Translations under genes and position numbers: made by a program
Notes under the pieces: generated by a model
Database searches by the model: none
Told to the model about the DNA's origin: nothing
Seen by the model: only the letters and a program-made list of their open reading frames with translations
Part shown: piece by piece, positions 1 through 7,797 of the stretch
Numbering within the stretch: the stretch's first letter is position 1
Layout of the letters: every line of letters begins with the position of its first letter
Source: Streptomyces sp. QL37
GTDB taxonomy: Bacteria > Actinomycetota > Actinomycetes > Streptomycetales > Streptomycetaceae
Direction: 5' to 3'
Assembly (NCBI RefSeq): GCF_002941025.1
Contig: NZ_PTJS01000001.1
Span: 7,516,605 to 7,580,604 of the forward strand
Length of the DNA stretch: 64,000 nucleotides

Positions 1-3000
1 AGGACGACGGCGACGCCGTGGGCTTCGTCACCCGGGGCGGGCACTCCCTCATGGCGATGCGGATCATCGCCCGGCTGCGGACCGAGCTGGGGTGGGCGCC
101 CAGCGTACGTGACCTGTTCTCGGCGGACAGGGTGGCCGACCTGGTCCAGGCGTTCCGCCGTGCCGTGCGGCCGCCTGCTTCGGTGCGCGAAACGGGGCCG
201 GCGCAGCTCTCCTTCGAGCAGGAACGGCTCTGGCTGCTGGCGGAGTTGTCCGACGGCGAGAGTCCGCACGTGGTGCCGTGGGCCTGGCGGGTACGGGGCG
301 ATCTGGACACGGAGGTCCTGCACGCCGCCTGGTCCGACGTCATCCGTCGTCATCCGGTGCTGCGCACCCGCTTCCCCGTGACCGACGGCGTTCCGGCCCA
401 GGTGGTCGACCCGGCACCGACGTGGGCCGTCCGGTTCACGGACGACGTGGCAGCGGCGCTGACGGAGCCGTTCCGGCTCGTCGACGACCTGCCGTTCCGG
501 ATCTTCGTCCACCGGGTCGCCCCCCGGGAGAACGTCGTCGTGGTATGCCTGCACCACATCGTGACCGACGACTGGTCGACGGTCCGACTCGCCGAGGACC
601 TGAGCGCCGCCTACCTGCACCGGGCGGCGGGCGGGATCGCTGACCTGCCCGCCCTGCCGATGGACTTCGCCGAGGTCGCCCGCGTGCAGCGAGAGGTGCT
701 CGGAGAGGTCGGCGCGCCCGTCGGTCATGCCGCGGAACAGGTGGAGTGGTGGTCGAAGGAGCTGGCCGGCCTCCCCGCCGAGACGTCTCTCCCGCACGAC
801 CGGCCCCGGTCCTCGGACCTGACGGGCCGGGTGATCCACCGCCACTGGTCGCCGGAACGGCGTCACGCCGTTGTCGAGCGGGCCCGCGCGTCCGGGGCCA
901 CCGTCTATCACATCATGCACACCGCCTTGGTCGTGGCGCTCGCCGAGCAGGGGGTCGGACCGGAGGTCGTTGTGGGGTGCCCGGTGGCCGGCCGGACCGA
1001 CGTACGCACCCACGACATGGTCGGGTTCTTCGTCAACACCGTGGTGCTGCGGGTCGGGGTGGCGGACGGCACCTCGTTCGCCGACCTCCTCGACCGGGTC
1101 CGGGAGACGGACCTGGCCGCCCTGGCCCGCTCGGAGGTCTCGCTCGCCCACGTGGTGGAAGCGGTCCGGCCGCCCCGGCTGCCCCACCGCAACCCCCTCT
1201 TCCAGGTCATGCTCGCCCAGCAGTACCGCACCGGCGTGGTGCCGCGCCTCCCGGACGCGGAGGTCGAGCCCGTCACGGCGACCGGGGCCGCGGCGGCCTT
1301 CGACCTCGGACTGGGCTTCGCCGAGGGACCCGACGGGATCACGCTCACCGCCGAATACCGCACCGCCCTCTACGACGAGAGCACGGTGGACGCCCTCCTG
1401 GACCGGGTCGACGCGGTACTCACGGCGGTGCTCGCAGGCGATCCGGTCCTCGTGCATCCGGTCACCGCGCGGTGCGTGCCCCCGCTGCCGGAGCAGAAGG
1501 CGGAACGATCCGCAGCCACGGCGTCGGACGAGACCGAGCAACTGCTGTGCGAGGTGCTCGCCGAGGTGCTCGGGATCCCCGAGGTGCGCCCGGACGAGAA
1601 CTTCTTCGCGCTGGGGGGCCACTCGCTGCTCGCCATCCGGTTCCTCAACGCCGTCCGTGTCCGCCGGGGTTCCGCGCCCCGGCTGGCCGACCTCTTCGCC
1701 CATCCGCGCGTCGCGGGCCTGGCGCGCGTCCTGCCTCGGCCCGGGACCGCGCCCCCGGCCCCGGTTGTCCGCGCGGACCCGTACGACGCACCGCTCTCCT
1801 TCGAACAGGAGCGACTGTGGGCCCTCCAGACGCTTGATCCCGACGACGACGCCTACGTCGTCCCGTGGACCTGGCGGGTACGCGGCCCCCTGGACGTGGC
1901 GGCCCTCCGGGCAGCCTGGGATGCGGTGATCCAGTGCCACGCGGTGCTGCGCACCCGCTTCCCCGAGCAGGGCGACACACCCCGGCAGCACGTCGACCCG
2001 GACCCCGCGTGGGCACCCGTGGAACACCGGACCACCCCGGCCGACCTGACCGCCGACCTGGCGCGGGCAGCGGCCCGGCCGTTCTCGCTGGAGCGGGACC
2101 TGCCCTTCCGGATGGACGTATTCCACCTCGGACCCGACGACGCCGTCGTGCTGCTCTGCCTGCACCACATCGTGACCGACGACTGGTCGGTGCGCCGCCT
2201 GACCCGCGACATCACCGCGGCCTATGCCCGCGAGCCGCTCCGGCCGCCCGCCCTCTCGTACGCCGACCACGCCGTCCGCCAGCGGGCCGAGATCGGGCCG
2301 GTCGGGGCGCCCACTCCGCGCGGCGCCGAGTCCGTGGCGTGGTGGCGGGAGTACCTGACGGGCGCACCCTCGGAGGTGACCCTCCCCGCGGACCGCCCCC
2401 GCTCCTCCGACACCGCGGGGGCGGCCGTCCACCGCACCTGGGCGACGGACCGGGCGGAAGCGGTCCGCTCCCTCGCGCGGCTGACCGGGACGACGCCCTA
2501 TCTGGTGCTGAGCGCCGCGTTGTCCGCCGTCCTCGCCGAGTCAGGAGCCGGCGGCGACGTGGTCCTCGGCTGCCCGATCGCCAACCGGCCGCTCGCCGCC
2601 TCGGAAGACGTCGTCGGGTTCTTCGTCAACACCATCGCGCTCCGGCTCCGCATCGACGACGGCGCGAGGTTCACCGATCTGCTCCGCGAGGTCCGCGACG
2701 GTCACCCGGCGGCCTTCGCCCGGCGCGAGCTGTCCTTCGCCCACATCGTCGAGGCCGTCAACCCCGAGCGGCATCCCGACCGCAACCCGCTGTTCCAGAT
2801 CATGCTCGCCCAGGAGGACGCGGCGGACGCGCTGCCGTCGCTGCCCGGCGCCGAGGTGACGGCGGTGAGGCCACCGGTCACCTCGTCCCCGTTCGACATC
2901 GCCGTGGCGTTCGTCGAGCGCCCCGACGGTATGGGGATCACCGTCCACTACCGCTCATCCCTCTACGACAGGGCCACGGTGGAGGGCTTCCTCGACCGCT

Positions 3001-3356
3001 GGGAGACGTTCGTCGACCGGATGGAGACCGCCGTCGTCCATCCGTGCACCGCTCACCCGGCGGCTCCCGGAGCGGATCCGGGGCCGGATCCGGATCCGGG
3101 ACCGGGACCGGGTGATCTGGGCGAGGCGGGGAAGGCGGTGCTGCGTGCGTTCGGTGCCGTCCTGGGGCGGCCCGGCATAGGGCCGGACGACAACTTCTTC
3201 GATCAGGGGGGACACTCCTTGTCGGCCATCCGGCTGATCAGGGCCATCCGTGCCGAGGTCGGGGTGCAGGTCCCCGTCCGTCGGTTCCTCGAGGCGCCGA
3301 CCCCGAGGGGCCTGGCGTCGGCGGTCGCGGCCCTCCGGGCCGAGGGGCCCCGGTGA
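1..3356 (+). CDS. NRPS, partial: T-C-T-C-T, no adenylation domain
   Basis: 3' part of a non-ribosomal peptide synthetase; the frame is open at the left window edge, so the true start lies upstream. Counting from the GTG at 18, I see a carrier (T) domain with phosphopantetheine Ser10 in GGHS, a condensation domain (about 62-480), T2 (Ser536 in LGGHS), a second C domain (about 592-1000), a Pro/Gly/Asp-rich linker, and T3 (Ser1067 in QGGHS). It stops after T3 with no thioesterase. Both C domains read HHIVTDDW (His pair 179-180 and 715-717 region) where the usual motif is HHxxxDG. The two C-T units are obvious duplicates. No A domain lies between them, so aminoacyl loading must come in trans or from upstream modules. 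The GTGA overlap with the following ABC gene indicates translational coupling. Confidence 0.9.
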   Translation, partial: DDGDAVGFVTRGGHSLMAMRIIARLRTELGWAPSVRDLFSADRVADLVQAFRRAVRPPASVRETGPAQLSFEQERLWLLAELSDGESPHVVPWAWRVRGDLDTEVLHAAWSDVIRRHPVLRTRFPVTDGVPAQVVDPAPTWAVRFTDDVAAALTEPFRLVDDLPFRIFVHRVAPRENVVVVCLHHIVTDDWSTVRLAEDLSAAYLHRAAGGIADLPALPMDFAEVARVQREVLGEVGAPVGHAAEQVEWWSKELAGLPAETSLPHDRPRSSDLTGRVIHRHWSPERRHAVVERARASGATVYHIMHTALVVALAEQGVGPEVVVGCPVAGRTDVRTHDMVGFFVNTVVLRVGVADGTSFADLLDRVRETDLAALARSEVSLAHVVEAVRPPRLPHRNPLFQVMLAQQYRTGVVPRLPDAEVEPVTATGAAAAFDLGLGFAEGPDGITLTAEYRTALYDESTVDALLDRVDAVLTAVLAGDPVLVHPVTARCVPPLPEQKAERSAATASDETEQLLCEVLAEVLGIPEVRPDENFFALGGHSLLAIRFLNAVRVRRGSAPRLADLFAHPRVAGLARVLPRPGTAPPAPVVRADPYDAPLSFEQERLWALQTLDPDDDAYVVPWTWRVRGPLDVAALRAAWDAVIQCHAVLRTRFPEQGDTPRQHVDPDPAWAPVEHRTTPADLTADLARAAARPFSLERDLPFRMDVFHLGPDDAVVLLCLHHIVTDDWSVRRLTRDITAAYAREPLRPPALSYADHAVRQRAEIGPVGAPTPRGAESVAWWREYLTGAPSEVTLPADRPRSSDTAGAAVHRTWATDRAEAVRSLARLTGTTPYLVLSAALSAVLAESGAGGDVVLGCPIANRPLAASEDVVGFFVNTIALRLRIDDGARFTDLLREVRDGHPAAFARRELSFAHIVEAVNPERHPDRNPLFQIMLAQEDAADALPSLPGAEVTAVRPPVTSSPFDIAVAFVERPDGMGITVHYRSSLYDRATVEGFLDRWETFVDRMETAVVHPCTAHPAAPGADPGPDPDPGPGPGDLGEAGKAVLRAFGAVLGRPGIGPDDNFFDQGGHSLSAIRLIRAIRAEVGVQVPVRRFLEAPTPRGLASAVAALRAEGPR

Positions 3357-4291
3357 CCGGCGCCCCGGGCGAGGCGCTGGTGCGGGCGTGCGGCCTGCGC
3401 AAGAGCTATCGCGGTCACGAGGCCGTGTCCGGCGTGGACTTCACGGTCCGGCGCGGGGAGTCCGTCGGGCTGCTGGGCCCCAACGGCGCGGGCAAGTCGT
3501 CCCTGATGCGCATGATCGGCTGCGTCTCCCGGCCCGACGGAGGCGAGCTGCGCGTCCTGGGGATGGACCCGGCGACCCAGGGCCCCCGGGTCCGCGGCCG
3601 CCTGGGTGTGGTGCACCAGCACGACTGCCTCGACAGTGAACTGAGCCCTCGCCGGAACCTCTACGCGTACGCACGATTCTTCGGTCTGTCACGGCGAGAA
3701 GCCCGGGAGCGGACCGGTGAACTGCTCGCCTTCGCCCGCCTGACCGACCGGGCCGACTCCGCCGTGGAAACCCTGTCGGGCGGGATGAGCCGGCGGCTGG
3801 CCATCGTGCGGGCCCTGGTGAACTCACCGGACCTGCTGATCCTGGACGAACCCACCACCGGTCTCGACCCGCAGGCCCGGCAGCTGATCTGGCAGCAACT
3901 GCGGCTGTTGAAGAAGGGAGGCGTCAGCCTGATCGTGACCTCCCACTACATGGACGAGGTCGAGGAGCTGTGCGACCGCGTGCAGATCCTCGACCGGGGG
4001 AGGACCGCGGCCGAGGGAACGCCTGCCGCGTTGACGGCCCGCCACGCGGCACCGGAGGTGGTGGAGATCCGGTGGCAGGCCGGCGAGGACGCGCAGGTGA
4101 GGGACGCGATGGCGGGACTGGCCTCGCACGTGGAGATGCTGCCGGACCGCACGCTCGTGTACGTCGATGAGGGGGAGCGCGTGCTCGCCCGACTGCGCGA
4201 CCGAGGCATCCGCCCGGACTTCAGCCTGGTCCGCAAGGGCTCGCTCGAGGACGTCTTCCTGCGCCTCACCGGTCGTGCCCTCGTCGGCTGA
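3353..4291 (+). CDS. ABC transporter ATP-binding protein (DrrA/NodI type)
   Basis: 312-residue nucleotide-binding subunit of an ABC-2 type exporter. Visible motifs are Walker A GPNGAGKSS (about 42-50), signature LSGGMSRR, Walker B LLILDEPTTGLDP and the switch His in VTSHYMDE. The C-terminal part is the extension typical of drug or oligosaccharide exporters. The GTG start overlaps the NRPS stop by 4 nt, so it probably exports or confers tolerance to the product. The permease that normally follows is absent: the next DNA is an integrase remnant and then an unrelated kinase gene. The permease may lie upstream of the window or may have been lost. Confidence 0.92.
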   Translation: MTGAPGEALVRACGLRKSYRGHEAVSGVDFTVRRGESVGLLGPNGAGKSSLMRMIGCVSRPDGGELRVLGMDPATQGPRVRGRLGVVHQHDCLDSELSPRRNLYAYARFFGLSRREARERTGELLAFARLTDRADSAVETLSGGMSRRLAIVRALVNSPDLLILDEPTTGLDPQARQLIWQQLRLLKKGGVSLIVTSHYMDEVEELCDRVQILDRGRTAAEGTPAALTARHAAPEVVEIRWQAGEDAQVRDAMAGLASHVEMLPDRTLVYVDEGERVLARLRDRGIRPDFSLVRKGSLEDVFLRLTGRALVG

Positions 4292-4399
4292 GCGATCCTT
4301 GGCGCGCACCTCGTCGTGCCACGACCAGGGGTCCCCATGTCTTCCGTCACGCGGCCCGGGCCCCGTCGCCCGCACGGGGGATGAGGGGAACGGATCATC

Positions 4400-4597
4400 A
4401 TGCTGGAAGCCGGAGAGCCCGTTGTGACCCCCGCTCGACGGCTCGGACACTCCTGGTCGGCGATCACCCTCGGTTACTATGCTCACTTCGTGGCGGAGGC
4501 TGGTAGCAAGGGGCGCGGCACCATCGACGGTCTGCTCGGGGAGCGGGGAGACCGACTTGCCGGCCGAAACTCCCCGGATTCTCCCCAGCGTCGTTGA
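4400..4597 (+). pseudogene. Tyrosine integrase C-terminal remnant
   Basis: 65-codon ORF whose product contains RRLGHSWSAITLGYYAHF followed by EAGSKGRGTIDGLLGER. This matches the last helix region of phage/ICE tyrosine recombinases (LGHSsxxiTLdxYsHxxpe), where the His of LGHS and the Tyr of YYAHF correspond to catalytic positions. Everything N-terminal, including the first catalytic Arg, is missing, so it is a fragment. It lies between the edge of the NRPS cluster and core-type genes, and therefore marks a former integration or recombination junction. I did not find a tRNA or attachment repeat beside it. The ATG at 4400 may not be a real start. Confidence 0.7.
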
Positions 4598-4673
4598 CCG
4601 GTGCTCCCCGCCTCTGCGCCCGGGAGGGGTCGTCCGTGGATTGTAAGGATGAAAAGATGGGTGGCCTGGGAAA

Positions 4674-5555
4674 GTGCTGGAAGAAGTAGTAGCGACTCGC
4701 TATGTCACGCCTTTGCGTGAGGGTGGTTCGCTCCCCGGGATCGTCGAGGCCGATGATCTGGGCACGTACGTCATGAAGTTCACCGGGGCCGGCCAGGGCC
4801 GCAAGACCCTGGTCGCGGAGGTCATCTGCGGGGAGCTCGGCAGGCGGCTGGGACTGCGGGTGCCGGAGCTGGTGACCATCCAGCTCGACCCCGTCATCGG
4901 TCTCGCCGAGCCGGACCAGGAGGTGCAGGAGCTCCTCAAGGCCAGCGCGGGGCTGAACCTCGGGATGGACTTTCTGCCCGGCTCGCTCGGATTCGACCCG
5001 CTCGCGTACGAGGTGGGGGCGGCGGAGGCCGGGCAGGTCGTCTGGTTCGACGCGCTGATCAACAACGTGGACCGCTCGTGGCGGAACCCCAACATGCTCG
5101 TCTGGCACGGGGAGCCGTGGCTGATCGACCACGGGGCCACCATGATCTGGCACCACAACTGGCCGGGCGCGCAGGCCTCCGCGGCGAAGCCGTACAACGC
5201 CTCGGACCATGTCCTCGCGCCGTTCGGCCCGGACATCGCGGCCGCGGCCGCCGAGCTCGCCCCGCTGGTCACGGAGGAACTCCTCACCGAGGTCGCGGCC
5301 GAGGTGCCGGACGAGTGGCTGGCGGGTGAACCGGGCTTCGAGACCACGGACCAGTTGCGCCGGGCCTACGTGGAGCCGCTGCTGGCGCGTGCCGGAAGCA
5401 TCCATGAGCGCATCCTCATGGAGGGGCCCACGAAGACCCGGCCCAGCCAGGCCCCCGGATGGCTCACCGAACGCCTGGCCCCCTGGCCGCATCCCACCAA
5501 GAAGGACCGGGACGCGCAGGCGGACGCCGGGAACAGCAAGGACGGCGGCCGATGA
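4674..5555 (+). CDS. HipA-like kinase family protein
   Basis: 293-residue protein with a HipA/PI4K-like kinase layout: a glycine loop near GGSLPG (17-22), an ATP-binding Lys35 in YVMKF, a catalytic loop INNVDRSWRNPN with Asp133, and a metal Asp152 in LIDHG. It is shorter than classical HipA (about 440 residues) and there is no HipB-like HTH gene next to it. Instead the stop overlaps the start of a DUF3037 gene (ATGA), so the two are surely co-translated. The GTG start is chosen because the family begins close to the RYVTPLREGGS segment. The substrate is unknown; Ser/Thr phosphorylation of a protein is an inference from the fold. Confidence 0.82.
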   Translation: MLEEVVATRYVTPLREGGSLPGIVEADDLGTYVMKFTGAGQGRKTLVAEVICGELGRRLGLRVPELVTIQLDPVIGLAEPDQEVQELLKASAGLNLGMDFLPGSLGFDPLAYEVGAAEAGQVVWFDALINNVDRSWRNPNMLVWHGEPWLIDHGATMIWHHNWPGAQASAAKPYNASDHVLAPFGPDIAAAAAELAPLVTEELLTEVAAEVPDEWLAGEPGFETTDQLRRAYVEPLLARAGSIHERILMEGPTKTRPSQAPGWLTERLAPWPHPTKKDRDAQADAGNSKDGGR

Positions 5556-5935
5556 GCGAGCGCGATGTCTTCGAGTACGCGGTCCTGCGCGTCGTTCCCC
5601 GAGTGGAGCGCGGCGAGTGCTTCAACGCGGGCGTGCTGGTGTACTGCCGGGCCAAGTCGTTCGTCGCCGCGCGGACGCACCTGGACGAGGCCAAGCTCAA
5701 GGCGCTGGACCCGCGTGCCGACGTACTGGGTGTGCGGGCCGCCCTGCGCGCGGTCGAGGGGGTGTGCGGCGGTGGCGAGGCCGCGGGCCAGGCGGCGGGT
5801 GACGATCCGGGGCGACGCTTCCGCTGGCTGATCGCGCCCCGCTCCACGGTCGTCCAGCCGGGCGTCGTGCACAGCGGTCTGACCACGGACCCGGCCGCCG
5901 AGGTCGAGCGGCTGCTCGACCTGCTGGTGCGCTGA
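5552..5935 (+). CDS. DUF3037 family protein
   Basis: 127-residue soluble protein beginning MSERDVFEYAVLRVVPR and containing GECFNAGVLVYC, the hallmark of DUF3037. The ATG at 5552 overlaps the stop of the HipA-like gene (ATGA), which fixes the start; a longer in-frame upstream opening would overlap the kinase by about 90 nt and is not needed. Function is unknown. The fixed pairing with a HipA-like kinase suggests it is a partner, substrate or modulator of that kinase. A strong hairpin follows the stop. Confidence 0.85.
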   Translation: MSERDVFEYAVLRVVPRVERGECFNAGVLVYCRAKSFVAARTHLDEAKLKALDPRADVLGVRAALRAVEGVCGGGEAAGQAAGDDPGRRFRWLIAPRSTVVQPGVVHSGLTTDPAAEVERLLDLLVR

Positions 5936-5949
5936 TTCCGGGGGGCGGT

Positions 5950-5979
5950 GCCGCCGTCCGGGAGTCACCGGGCGGCGGC
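5950..5979 (+). terminator. Hairpin terminator after the kinase/DUF3037 pair
   Basis: Inverted repeat GCCGCCGTCCGG (5950-5961) and CCGGGCGGCGGC (5968-5979): a 12-bp stem with one G-U pair and a 6-nt loop, 15 nt after the DUF3037 stop. There is no U-tract, as is common in Streptomyces. Confidence 0.7.
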
Positions 5980-6018
5980 AGCGCCCGGTGTGACATGCGC
6001 CCGTGCCCCCGTGGGCCG

Positions 6019-6047
6019 TTGACACCGGGTGCCGGGGCTTCTAGCGT
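6019..6047 (+). promoter_or_regulatory. Sigma70-type (HrdB) promoter for the SDR pair
   Basis: TTGACA at 6019-6024, a 17-nt spacer, then TAGCGT at 6042-6047. This is close to the Streptomyces vegetative consensus TTGACn-N16-18-TAGnnT. Transcription would start near 6054, about 85 nt upstream of the first SDR gene. Confidence 0.7.
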
Positions 6048-6138
6048 CTCGTCTGCTGAAGGTACTAAGCGGTTGCTCAGTTATCGGGAACTTCCTGACG
6101 TCCGCTGAGCCGCGATCCAAGGGCGAGGAGAACCAAGC

Positions 6139-6900
6139 ATGTCCACCACCGAGCAGCGCGTCGCCATCGTGACGGGAGCGGCACGGGGCATCGGCGCCGC
6201 CACCGCCGTACGCCTGGCGGCCGAGGGCCGCGCCGTCGCCGTACTCGACCTCGACGAGGCCGCGTGCAAGGACACGGTCGAGAAGATCACCGCGGCCGGG
6301 GGCAAGGCCCTCGCCGTCGGCTGCGATGTGTCGGACAGCGCGCAGGTCGAGGCCGCCGTCGCGCGTGTCGCGGCCGAGCTGGGCGCCCCGACGATCCTCG
6401 TCAACAACGCGGGCGTGCTCCGCGACAACCTGCTCTTCAAGATGAGCGAGTCCGACTGGGACCTCGTGATGAACGTCCACCTCAAGGGCGCGTTCCTGAT
6501 GGCCAAGGCCGTCCAGTCGCACATGGTGGAGGCCAAGTTCGGCCGCATCGTCTCGCTCTCCTCCTCCTCGGCGCTGGGCAACCGGGGCCAGGCCAACTAC
6601 TCGGCCGTCAAGGCCGGCCTCCAGGGCTTCACCAAGACGCTCGCCAAGGAGCTCGGCAAGTTCGGTGTGACCGCCAACGCCGTCGCCCCCGGCTTCATCG
6701 TCACCGAGATGACCGCCCAGACGGCCGCGCGGGTCGGCATGGGCTTCGAGGAGTTCCAGGCCGCCGCAGCGACGCAGATCCCGGTGCAGCGCGTGGGGCG
6801 TCCCGAGGACATCGCCAACGCGATCGCCTTCTTCACCGGCGACGACGCGGGCTTCGTGTCCGGGCAGGTCATGTATGTCGCCGGCGGACCGCTCAACTGA
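6139..6900 (+). CDS. fabG: 3-oxoacyl-ACP reductase-like SDR (FabG family)
   Basis: 253-residue classical short-chain dehydrogenase: cofactor loop TGAARGIG (12-19), NNAG, a Ser cluster VSLSSSS, and the catalytic YSAVK with Tyr154 and Lys158. The C-terminal GGPLN is usual for FabG-like reductases. It probably reduces a 3-ketoacyl or other ketone with NAD(P)H in the cytoplasm. ATG at 6139 is preceded by GGCGAGGAG. It forms an operon with a second SDR 22 nt downstream. Streptomyces carry many FabG paralogues and no fatty-acid synthase genes lie nearby, so a housekeeping role in fatty-acid synthesis is not assured. Confidence 0.88.
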   Translation: MSTTEQRVAIVTGAARGIGAATAVRLAAEGRAVAVLDLDEAACKDTVEKITAAGGKALAVGCDVSDSAQVEAAVARVAAELGAPTILVNNAGVLRDNLLFKMSESDWDLVMNVHLKGAFLMAKAVQSHMVEAKFGRIVSLSSSSALGNRGQANYSAVKAGLQGFTKTLAKELGKFGVTANAVAPGFIVTEMTAQTAARVGMGFEEFQAAAATQIPVQRVGRPEDIANAIAFFTGDDAGFVSGQVMYVAGGPLN

Positions 6901-6922
6901 CCCCGGAAGGGCAACGGACACC

Positions 6923-7678
6923 ATGACTGTGCAGGACAGTGGCAAGGTCGCGCTCATCACGGGCGCGAGCCGGGGCATCGGCTACGGCATCGCGGAGGCT
7001 CTCGTCGCCCGGGGCGACCGGGTCGTCATCACGGGCCGTGGCGAGGACGCCCTGAAGGAGGCCGTCGAGAAGCTCGGCGCCGACCGCGCGGTCGGCATCG
7101 CGGGCAAGGCGCACGACGAGGCGCACCAGGCCGCGGCAGTCGAGCGTGCCATGGAGGCGTTCGGCCGGGTCGACTACCTGGTCAACAACGCCGGTACGAA
7201 TCCCGTCTTCGGGCCGATGGCCGAGCTCGATCTCAACGTCGCCCGCAAGGTCTACGAGACCAATGTGATCTCGGCGCTCGGGTTCGCCCAGCAGACCTGG
7301 AAGGCGTGGCAGCGGGAGAACGGCGGAGCGATCGTCAACATCGCCTCGGTCGCGGGTGTCTCCGCGTCCCCGTTCATCGGCGCCTACGGCATGAGCAAGG
7401 CCGCCATGGTCAACCTGACCCTCCAGCTGGCGCACGAGTTCGCGCCGGTCGTGCGGGTCAACGCGATCGCCCCCGCCGTGGTGAAGACCAAGTTCGCGGA
7501 GGCGCTGTACGAGGGCCGCGAGGCCGAGGCCGCGGCGGCCTACCCGCTGGGCCGGCTCGGTGTCCCGCAGGACATCGGAGGGGCGGCGGCGTTCCTCACG
7601 TCCGAGCAGTCCGCCTGGGTCACGGGGCAGACTCTCGTGGTCGACGGCGGTATTTTCCTGAATGCCGGCGTGGCCTGA
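6923..7678 (+). CDS. SDR family oxidoreductase
   Basis: 251-residue short-chain dehydrogenase with TGASRGIG (13-20), NNAGTNP, a Ser in NIASVAG, and catalytic YGMSK (Tyr155, Lys159), ending GGIFLNAGVA. ATG at 6923 is preferred over an in-frame start at 6875 that would overlap the preceding gene. It lies 22 nt behind the FabG-like gene on the same strand and is probably co-transcribed. The substrate cannot be told from the sequence. Confidence 0.88.
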   Translation: MTVQDSGKVALITGASRGIGYGIAEALVARGDRVVITGRGEDALKEAVEKLGADRAVGIAGKAHDEAHQAAAVERAMEAFGRVDYLVNNAGTNPVFGPMAELDLNVARKVYETNVISALGFAQQTWKAWQRENGGAIVNIASVAGVSASPFIGAYGMSKAAMVNLTLQLAHEFAPVVRVNAIAPAVVKTKFAEALYEGREAEAAAAYPLGRLGVPQDIGGAAAFLTSEQSAWVTGQTLVVDGGIFLNAGVA

Positions 7679-7735
7679 GAGAGGCCTGCGCCGGTTTGGC
7701 CCCGATTGACTCAAGTGCCCCGCCGGGCCTGCGGA

Positions 7736-7763
7736 TTGACCCGGTGGGGCGCTGCGGTATGGT
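7736..7763 (+). promoter_or_regulatory. Sigma70-type promoter for the solute-binding protein gene
   Basis: TTGACC at 7736-7741, a 16-nt spacer and TATGGT at 7758-7763. The 5' leader before the lipoprotein start at 7798 would be about 28 nt. Confidence 0.65.
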
Positions 7764-7797
7764 CTGCCGACCCCAAGGCTGATCGAGGAGCGTGCAC

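Noticed and set aside
4291..4673. tRNA gene serving as integration site for the integrase remnant
   Set aside because: No cloverleaf, T-loop GTTCGA motif or CCA end was found in this stretch.
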